Assembly (NCBI GenBank): GCA_964571215.1 | Contig: CAZMZZ010000007.1 | Location: 1-47,350, forward strand | Origin: CAJWPI01 sp964571215 | GTDB lineage: Bacteria; Pseudomonadota; Gammaproteobacteria; Magnimaribacterales; Magnimaribacteraceae | Direction of reading: 5' to 3' | DNA: 47,350 nucleotides | Shown: piece by piece, positions 42,448-47,350 of the stretch | Numbering within the stretch: position 1 is the stretch's first letter | Layout of the letters: each line of letters starts with the position of its first letter | Translations under genes and position numbers: made by a program | Notes under the pieces: model-generated | Database searches by the model: none | Seen by the model: the letters and a program-made list of their open reading frames with translations, nothing else | Told to the model about the DNA's origin: nothing

Positions 42448-42489
42448 TTTTCCTAAATGTGAGAGCATTAACTGAAACATTTAGGAGAA
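42448..42489 (+). promoter_or_regulatory. RBS-sequestering hairpin before the PDZ gene
   Basis: In the 59-base gap after the phosphofructokinase gene, TTTTCCTAAATGT (42448-42460) pairs with ACATTTAGGAGAA (42477-42489): 13 pairs in a row, 12 Watson-Crick and one G-U, loop of 16 bases. The 3' arm contains the whole Shine-Dalgarno AGGAG (42483-42487) of the gene starting at 42493. No U run follows, so it is not an intrinsic terminator on this strand. In RNA it would hide the ribosome-binding site, as in thermosensors or targets of a helper RNA or protein; an operator for a dimeric protein is the alternative. Confidence 0.6.
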
Positions 42490-42492
42490 AAA

Positions 42493-43299
42493 ATGATAAA
42501 TAAAAAGTTCACCTTAATTGGAGTTATTTTTGCTTGTTCTTATGGGCTTCTTGCTTCAGGTCATATGGAAGACGAAAATCCACCGGCAATCAACCCAGAA
42601 GAAATTCAAGAAGTTACAAAAGTACATAAAGCTTCTAAAGAGACTGACCAGAAACTAGAGGGAATAGCTAGATCTTGGATGGAAGCTTACTACTCAAGTA
42701 AAGAAGCTTGGTCTTCAGCTGTCAAATTTCATTTAGATGAGAGCGGTGAGTCAGTAGCTTCAAGATACGTGGGATTTGGATTTGGTTTTGACCCCAATCA
42801 AGAATCTGGAAGAATGTTAGTAACTTCGATTGTTCCTAATAGTCCAGCTTCAGAAGTACTAAAAGTAGGTGATGAGTTCCTTACAGTAAATGGGATGAGA
42901 GTTAATAAAGCAAATCTTGATAGGTTGCCTTTTAGAGGGAAACCAGGTGAGAATGTAAGAGCGCTTATTAAGAGAGATGGTAAAAATATTAAGATTAATG
43001 TATCTCGAGGCGTGATAAGTGGGAGCTACTCTAAAGAACAAATTCTAAATAACATTCAGTTACAGGAAGCAGAAGATTGGTCTCCAATAGAATCAAATAT
43101 AATTGAAACGTTAAGTAAAGAAAATATAGTCTATGTGTTGCATTGGGCTAAAAGAATAGATGATACATCTAAACTCCCTTATGAAGCTTATGGAGTAACT
43201 AGATTTACTTTTAATGAAGAGGGTAAGATTCAAGCTTATGGTTCTTTGGGTGAAGATAGATTTATACTCGAACAACAGGGCTATAAAATTTCTAGATAA
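42493..43299 (+). CDS. secreted PDZ-domain protein with NTF2/SnoaL-like flanks
   Basis: 268 aa. Signal peptide at 1-22 (TLIGVIFACSYGLLASG), a helical region (about 52-85), a PDZ domain at about 92-172 with the carboxylate loop YVGFGFGF and SIVPNSPASEVLKVGDEFLTVNG, and a C-terminal region (about 195-265) whose TRFTFNEEGKIQAYG and FILEQQG resemble the end of SnoaL/NTF2-like folds. No protease domain, so it is not a DegP/CtpA type enzyme; a periplasmic binding or adaptor role is likely. Its ribosome-binding site lies in a long hairpin. Ends flush against the convergent gene (0-base gap). Confidence 0.72.
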   Translation: MINKKFTLIGVIFACSYGLLASGHMEDENPPAINPEEIQEVTKVHKASKETDQKLEGIARSWMEAYYSSKEAWSSAVKFHLDESGESVASRYVGFGFGFDPNQESGRMLVTSIVPNSPASEVLKVGDEFLTVNGMRVNKANLDRLPFRGKPGENVRALIKRDGKNIKINVSRGVISGSYSKEQILNNIQLQEAEDWSPIESNIIETLSKENIVYVLHWAKRIDDTSKLPYEAYGVTRFTFNEEGKIQAYGSLGEDRFILEQQGYKISR

Positions 43300-44487
43300 T
43301 TACAATTCTAGATTCTCAAAACTGATACCCGAAGAAAGAAGCCTTTTTATTAGGGGTTCTCCTAAGCCCGTAGAGGGAGTTAGAACCCCTCCATAGCCTT
43401 CTCCCCCAGGGAGAGACTCTTCATCTTTAGATAATGTTAAAGCGCTCTCGCAAACTAACTTAGAAGTTACTCTATATCCTGGATCTCCTCTACCATACAC
43501 ACGGAATAAACCTTTATCTCCATCTTCTGTTTCTACCAGAAAGAGACACTCAAAAAAACCGTTATCCATGACTGATTGACTTGGACCCTCACCAGGCTTG
43601 GGTAATAAAGGTCTAAAAAGTTTTCGTAGAGGGGTATAAAGAATTAATCCAGCAAAAATAGTCCCTGTAGATACTAGAAAAGCTGAAATAAAGCTTTTAA
43701 AAAAACCGTTCTCTTGATAAACAAAGTTTACACCATAAGATTCTTGTTTTTGAGAGAATAATGCAGCACTTCTTCTAACAACCCTAGTGTTAGCAAAAGC
43801 CATAATAAAAGGTCCACTCCAAGCATTGATATCTCCATTCTTTTTAATGCTTATCTTATCTGTACTCTGATCTCTCTGAATATTTGTGACTGAATCTTTA
43901 GGGTTTAATAAAAAAGGATCTGTCATTTCTTTACCTAGTTTTAAATCTCCCATGGAAAACATTGTCTCGCTAGTTCCTCCTGAAATACCACCCTTTCCTG
44001 TGTGGAATGATTGAACTCTTTTCACAGGTTTACCTATCTCTTTTACCGCAAAGTAAGTCCCCAAATCTGAGGGTAAAGAATCATAACCACATGAGGGAAT
44101 TATCCTTATACCTCTTTCAGAAGCTTTAAGGTGATGTTTATCAATTAACTCTCTAACCCAGAAATTCTCCCCCGTAATATCTACATAATGGCATTGATTC
44201 TCCACACAAGAAGCCACTAACTTAGAGCTGTATCTATGAAAGGGTCCAGCTGTAGAAATAATTACTCTACTTCGGCTCGTGATTCTATCAAGAGCTTCTT
44301 TGTCGTCTCCGTCTGCAACTAAAATTTCTGAATGATTACCTTCTTCTTGAAGAGTTTTTAACTTTTCTTCATTCCTACCAGCTATAGCAATCTTTATTCC
44401 TTCTGAATGATTTAGTAAGTATTCAAAACACAATCTTCCAGTAAACCCTGTTGCTCCATAAATAACTATATCCAAATCTTTTTGCAT
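43300..44487 (-). CDS. saccharopine dehydrogenase-like NAD(P)-binding protein (trans-acting enoyl reductase type)
   Basis: 395 aa. N-terminal Rossmann domain IVIYGATGFTGRLCFEYLL (residues 6-24), IAIAGRNEEKL, and the STAGPFHRYSSKLVASCVENQCHYVDITGE segment typical of the saccharopine dehydrogenase/Lys9-like family that includes mycobacterial trans-acting enoyl reductase and vertebrate SCCPDH. A membrane-like stretch (SAFLVSTGTIFAGLILY, about 265-285) lies in the C-terminal half, also typical of this group. Probably a lipid or polyketide-like reductase, not a lysine enzyme. 5 bases after the thioesterase gene. Confidence 0.85.
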   Translation of the reverse strand: MQKDLDIVIYGATGFTGRLCFEYLLNHSEGIKIAIAGRNEEKLKTLQEEGNHSEILVADGDDKEALDRITSRSRVIISTAGPFHRYSSKLVASCVENQCHYVDITGENFWVRELIDKHHLKASERGIRIIPSCGYDSLPSDLGTYFAVKEIGKPVKRVQSFHTGKGGISGGTSETMFSMGDLKLGKEMTDPFLLNPKDSVTNIQRDQSTDKISIKKNGDINAWSGPFIMAFANTRVVRRSAALFSQKQESYGVNFVYQENGFFKSFISAFLVSTGTIFAGLILYTPLRKLFRPLLPKPGEGPSQSVMDNGFFECLFLVETEDGDKGLFRVYGRGDPGYRVTSKLVCESALTLSKDEESLPGGEGYGGVLTPSTGLGEPLIKRLLSSGISFENLEL

Positions 44488-44492
44488 ATCTC

Positions 44493-44894
44493 TTATAGCT
44501 TTTTAACTATTCCACCAAAATTCAAAATAATAGTTTCGTCTACTTTTATCTGTCCTCTAGCAAACCCCAAGGATTTTCCTTCTTTGACTAAACTAGCCCT
44601 TATTTCTAGAAGCTCTCCTAATTCCGCTGACTGAATAAATTCTGAGTGAAAACTTACTGTGATCACTGGGCTCTTAGGATTTTTCATTGTTGTAGTACAA
44701 AGAGCATAATCAGCTATTGCCATAAGCATGCCACCATGTGCTGTTCCCCCTGCATTACAGTTTTCTTTGTCTACATAAAAAGCCAGAACCAATTTATTAT
44801 CTTCATATTTGAAATAGCCTGGACCTAACTCGGCTATATGAGGCTGAGTTATATTTAATTCTTTGTAGCCTGTAGGTATGTCTGTCTTAGTCAT
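44493..44894 (-). CDS. PaaI-family hotdog-fold acyl-CoA thioesterase
   Basis: 133 aa. The hotdog core is clear: NAGGTAHGGMLMAIADYALC (about 46-65) has the PaaI-type HGG on the central helix, followed by TVSFHSEFIQSAELGELLEIRA and a final strand with RGQIKVDETIILNFGG. Hydrolyses acyl- or aryl-CoA esters; chain length cannot be told. Likely cotranscribed with the downstream saccharopine dehydrogenase-like gene. It is divergent from the esterase/CoA-transferase/acyl-CoA dehydrogenase set, which may handle related CoA esters. Confidence 0.88.
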   Translation of the reverse strand: MTKTDIPTGYKELNITQPHIAELGPGYFKYEDNKLVLAFYVDKENCNAGGTAHGGMLMAIADYALCTTTMKNPKSPVITVSFHSEFIQSAELGELLEIRASLVKEGKSLGFARGQIKVDETIILNFGGIVKKL

Positions 44895-44932
44895 AGGTGT
44901 GCCATTATAATCATCATTAGCAACTATTGATT

Positions 44933-46051
44933 ATGAAAGAATNNNNNNNNNNAAAGGTGCCAAAAGTTTACTTAAAAAATCTACTGATAAATTTAGCAAT
45001 TATTCTTACCTCTTGTTCCACGGAAAAATATAAAGGTGAATATATAGAAAATTCCATAATTTGGAAGGGCTTGGAAAGAGAATATCTAATCTATTTACCC
45101 TCTAGATACAATACAAAAGAACTATTTCCCCTGCTGATAGGTTTACATGGTTACACAGGTACAGCTTCAGGTTTTGAAAAAGAAACCACAAAGGGAATGA
45201 ATCACCATGCAGAAAAACATCAATTTATTGCAGTTTATCCTCAAGGAAGTTATTTTTGGGGGAAAAAGGGCAATTATCCCTTCTTTGTAAGTTCTTGGAA
45301 TGATATAGAAAGTAATGCTGAGCCTAGAGAAGGGGAAAGGCAGATTTGTAGTAATAAAAGAGAAGAATACCCCAAACCAGAGGAATGCAAAAAATATAGT
45401 CATTGTGCATGGACTAGCTGTCATGACGATGTAGGTTTTATTAAAGAAGTGTTAAACCAAGTTACTAAAGAATATAAGGTAGATAAATCAAGAAGGTACT
45501 TGGTGGGTATGAGTAATGGTGGGGCTATGGCTCATAGGTTTGGTTGCTTGCACCCTGAATTGTTAGCAGCAGTTGTTTCAGTAAGTGGATCAATACCTAG
45601 AGACAGGAGTTGTACACCTAATCAACCTCTTCCCTATATGCAAGTATTCGGTGATAAAGATGAGACTACTCCAATTAATGGCGAGTTATCTATAGATGGC
45701 TGGTACTATGAGAAACCAGATATCTCTTTTGAAAAATGGGCAAACGCTCTTGGATGCAAAAAGGAAATGAAAGATGCAAACCTATCCATTGCAGAGGAAA
45801 GGGGGTTAATTTGTTTAGCCAGAAAAAATTGTTCTGAAATAAGCTCACATGAAGTGGTAAATTGTTTAATACCTGGAGGTAAACATGCCTGGCCTGGTCA
45901 AACTGAAGGTAAAGGATATTGTATAACAACAGAACAAAAAACTAGCATACCAAGATATTCGCAATGCCAAGAGAGTGATCTAGAAGAATTGAACTGGGGA
46001 AATGAAATTATTTGGCAATTTCTATCCAAACACCGTAAAGATAATGATTAA
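44933..46051 (+). CDS. secreted PHB-depolymerase/LpqC-type esterase, probable lipoprotein; 5' end crosses assembly gap
   Basis: Alpha/beta-hydrolase of the esterase PHB/feruloyl esterase-like family: LIGLHGYTGTASGFEKE for the oxyanion hole, nucleophile in GMSNGGAMAH, acid in FGDKDETTP and His in PGGKHAWPG. A signal ending in a lipobox (LAIILTSC) precedes the mature part. Between them sits a Cys-rich insert (QICSNKREEYPKPEEC to WTSCHDD) likely closed by disulfides. The start is uncertain: ATG 44933 reads through ten Ns of unknown true length, and a GTG at 44957 after the gap is an alternative. Overlaps the next gene by 8 bases. Substrate may be a polyester or plant/algal ester. Confidence 0.8.
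   Translation: MKEXXXXKVPKVYLKNLLINLAIILTSCSTEKYKGEYIENSIIWKGLEREYLIYLPSRYNTKELFPLLIGLHGYTGTASGFEKETTKGMNHHAEKHQFIAVYPQGSYFWGKKGNYPFFVSSWNDIESNAEPREGERQICSNKREEYPKPEECKKYSHCAWTSCHDDVGFIKEVLNQVTKEYKVDKSRRYLVGMSNGGAMAHRFGCLHPELLAAVVSVSGSIPRDRSCTPNQPLPYMQVFGDKDETTPINGELSIDGWYYEKPDISFEKWANALGCKKEMKDANLSIAEERGLICLARKNCSEISSHEVVNCLIPGGKHAWPGQTEGKGYCITTEQKTSIPRYSQCQESDLEELNWGNEIIWQFLSKHRKDND
44943..44952. other. assembly gap, ten Ns
   Basis: Ten undetermined bases fall in the first codons of the esterase gene. Scaffold gaps of ten Ns often have arbitrary length, so the reading frame across it and the real distance to the divergent thioesterase gene are unknown. Confidence 0.98.
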
Positions 46052-47237
46052 AAAGAAGGGAATTTTAGAAAGTTACAGAGTCCTAGATTTTGGAAGATAC
46101 ATAGCCGGTCCGTTTTGTGGAATGCTCTTAGGTGACTATGGAGCAGAGGTTATAAGAATAGAGAGGGTTGATGGGAGTGAAGATCGATATTTACAACCTG
46201 TTACCAACAAAGGTGAGGGTTCGATGTTTCTTCAACTAAACAGAAATAAGCTTGGCTTTACTTTAAACCCAAGAAAGCCTGAAGGTAAAAAAATAATAGA
46301 GAAATTAGTAAAAACTGCAGATATAGTTATTGCAAACCTTCCAGACTCAACTCTTAAATCTATGAATATAGATTATGATTCATTGAAGTCAATCAACCCC
46401 AAGATTATATTAACTTCGAACACAGCCTTTGGAACTACTGGGCCCTATTCAGAAAGGGTGGGTTTTGATGGTGTAGCTCAAGCTATGTCAGGTGCTATGG
46501 ATATGACAGGAGAGCCTGGAATTCCATCTAAAGCTTTTTCTCCTTATGTTGACTTTTGTACAGCATCTTTAGCTGCTTTTGGTACTTTATTAGCTATTTT
46601 AGAAAGAGAAAAAACAGGAAAAGGGCAAAGGGTTGAAACATCTCTATTAACAACAGCTCTAACTATGACAAATAATTTAGTTATGGAACAAAAATTGCTA
46701 AACAAAAATAGAATAGCTTCTAATAACAGGGCTCAAACTTCAGCACCTGCAGATACTTTTCAAACTAAAGATGGCTGGATATTAGTGCATACCGTCGGCC
46801 AACCTCTATTCGAAAGATGGGTAAAATTAATGAACGAACCTGAATGGGTTGACGATCCGAGATTTAAAGATGATATTAGCAGAGGAGATAATGGGGAGTT
46901 AATAAGCAAGAGAATGGCTGAATGGTGTAAAAGTAGAACTAGTAAGGAAGTATTAACAGAGCTTGATAAAGCCAGGATCCCTGGTGGTGAGGTATTAAAA
47001 GCCGAAGAAGTCTTAGAAGAGCCACATATAATTGCAAGAAAATTGTTTCTTGATCTTGAATATAAAAACTTGCAAGAATCAGCTCCTGTAATGGTTCCTC
47101 CTATAGAATTATCTCAAAACTCTGGGAGTGTAAGAAGTTCCGCACCTTTATTGGGGGAACATACCGAACAAATAATGATTAAAATTGGCTATACTAAAAA
47201 ACAAATTGAAGACCTAAAAAATAATAGAATTATTTAA
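46044..47237 (+). CDS. family III (CaiB/BaiF-type) CoA transferase
   Basis: 397 aa from ATG 46044; a longer reading from 46002 would run into the esterase gene and adds residues before the normal family start (ILESYRVLDFGRYIAGPFCG). Seen: MLLGDYGAEVIRIE, FLQLNRNKLGFTLNP, and the catalytic Asp in RVGFDGVAQAMSGAMDMTGEPG. Moves CoA between acyl-CoA and a free acid such as carnitine, bile acid, formate or succinate. Followed 14 bases later by an acyl-CoA dehydrogenase, so activation and oxidation of an organic acid is likely. Confidence 0.92.
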   Translation: MIKKKGILESYRVLDFGRYIAGPFCGMLLGDYGAEVIRIERVDGSEDRYLQPVTNKGEGSMFLQLNRNKLGFTLNPRKPEGKKIIEKLVKTADIVIANLPDSTLKSMNIDYDSLKSINPKIILTSNTAFGTTGPYSERVGFDGVAQAMSGAMDMTGEPGIPSKAFSPYVDFCTASLAAFGTLLAILEREKTGKGQRVETSLLTTALTMTNNLVMEQKLLNKNRIASNNRAQTSAPADTFQTKDGWILVHTVGQPLFERWVKLMNEPEWVDDPRFKDDISRGDNGELISKRMAEWCKSRTSKEVLTELDKARIPGGEVLKAEEVLEEPHIIARKLFLDLEYKNLQESAPVMVPPIELSQNSGSVRSSAPLLGEHTEQIMIKIGYTKKQIEDLKNNRII

Positions 47238-47251
47238 AAAAAGGAGAAATT

Positions 47252-47350
47252 ATGGATTTTTCATTAACATCTGAACAGAAAGAACTTCAAAAAGTTGCTC
47301 GAGAATTTTCACAAAAAGAAATGACTCCTGTTGCTAAAGAGATGGAACAA
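47252..47350 (+). CDS. acyl-CoA dehydrogenase, N-terminal fragment (runs off window)
   Basis: Only the first 33 codons are visible, beginning MDFSLTSEQKELQKVAREF, the typical first helix of acyl-CoA dehydrogenases (FAD-dependent desaturation of acyl-CoA at C2-C3). A strong ribosome-binding site AAGGAGAAA precedes the ATG. Position after a CoA transferase supports the call. Substrate range cannot be judged. Confidence 0.8.
   Translation, partial: MDFSLTSEQKELQKVAREFSQKEMTPVAKEMEQ

Noticed and set aside
42448..42489. The hairpin as an intrinsic terminator of the phosphofructokinase gene
   Set aside because: On the plus strand the stem is followed by A-rich sequence and the ATG of the next gene, without a U run.
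46002..46043. Longer N-terminus for the CoA transferase
   Set aside because: These 14 codons lie in the esterase C-terminus in another frame and precede the normal family start.
1..47350. tRNA or rRNA genes, CRISPR arrays, insertion sequences or prophage
   Set aside because: Nearly every base lies in a recognisable protein gene, and no gap is long enough or structured enough for these; no transposase or integrase was seen.

Overview
The window is a gene-dense, AT-rich stretch of a chromosome with about 50 protein genes. I see no RNA genes, mobile elements, CRISPR arrays or prophage. Gene families and neighbourhoods are those of a gammaproteobacterium: ilvI-ilvH-ilvC-pssA, bamD divergent from rluD-pgeF, trxA-rho, aroQ-accB-accC, leuS-lptE-holA, and nadD-rsfS-rlmH-mrdA-rodA-mltB-dacC. 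The low GC, start/stop overlaps of 4 to 20 bases, convergent genes with almost no gap and the absence of any gene-free stretch over 300 bases suggest a streamlined marine lineage such as SAR86. That placement is inference. A run of ten Ns at 44943-44952 indicates a draft assembly or metagenome/single-cell scaffold.

Layout. 1-3941 (minus): ilvI-ilvH-ilvC-pssA, branched-chain amino acid synthesis plus phosphatidylserine synthase. 4044-7491 (minus): rluD-pgeF-hydroxyacid dehydrogenase-glycerate kinase, joined by short overlaps. 7589-8663 (plus): bamD and a small membrane zinc-ribbon protein. 8660-11843 (minus): flavin reductase, DUF4399 protein and a large DUF5916 barrel protein. 11922-12751 (plus): rsmD and a small membrane protein. 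12756-19350 (minus): a PCuAC copper lipoprotein, an esterase, a double ABC ATPase, ilvD, trxA and rho. 19324-26043 (plus): a lone DsbD-alpha domain protein, aroQ, accB, accC, leuS, lptE, holA. 26061-34776 (minus): proA, nadD, rsfS, rlmH, mrdA, rodA, mltB, dacC and a D-amino-acid transaminase, mostly a cell-wall elongation cluster. 34825-37937 (plus): DedA protein, carotenoid oxygenase, zinc-free MDR oxidoreductase. 37947-41108 (minus): mpl, an M19 dipeptidase lipoprotein and a Lon-N-domain protein. 41171-43299 (plus): a phosphofructokinase with PPi-type residues and a secreted PDZ protein. 43300-44894 (minus): a PaaI-type thioesterase and a saccharopine-dehydrogenase-like protein. 44933 to the end (plus): a secreted esterase lipoprotein, a CaiB-type CoA transferase and the start of an acyl-CoA dehydrogenase.

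How the genes work together. Most are housekeeping genes: isoleucine/valine synthesis (ilvI, H, C, D), malonyl-CoA formation (accB, C), outer-membrane assembly (bamD, lptE), wall growth and recycling (mrdA, rodA, mltB, dacC, mpl, transaminase), translation (leuS, rluD, rsmD, rlmH, rsfS), transcription termination (rho) and replication (holA). The accessory part is mainly catabolic or redox enzymes whose substrates cannot be read from sequence. I found no clear undescribed multi-gene system. The most notable signal is a long inverted repeat at 42448-42489 that would bury the ribosome-binding site of the PDZ gene. After it come the PDZ protein itself, the head-to-head overlap of a copper chaperone gene with a lone DsbD-alpha gene, and the mpl-dipeptidase-Lon-domain operon.
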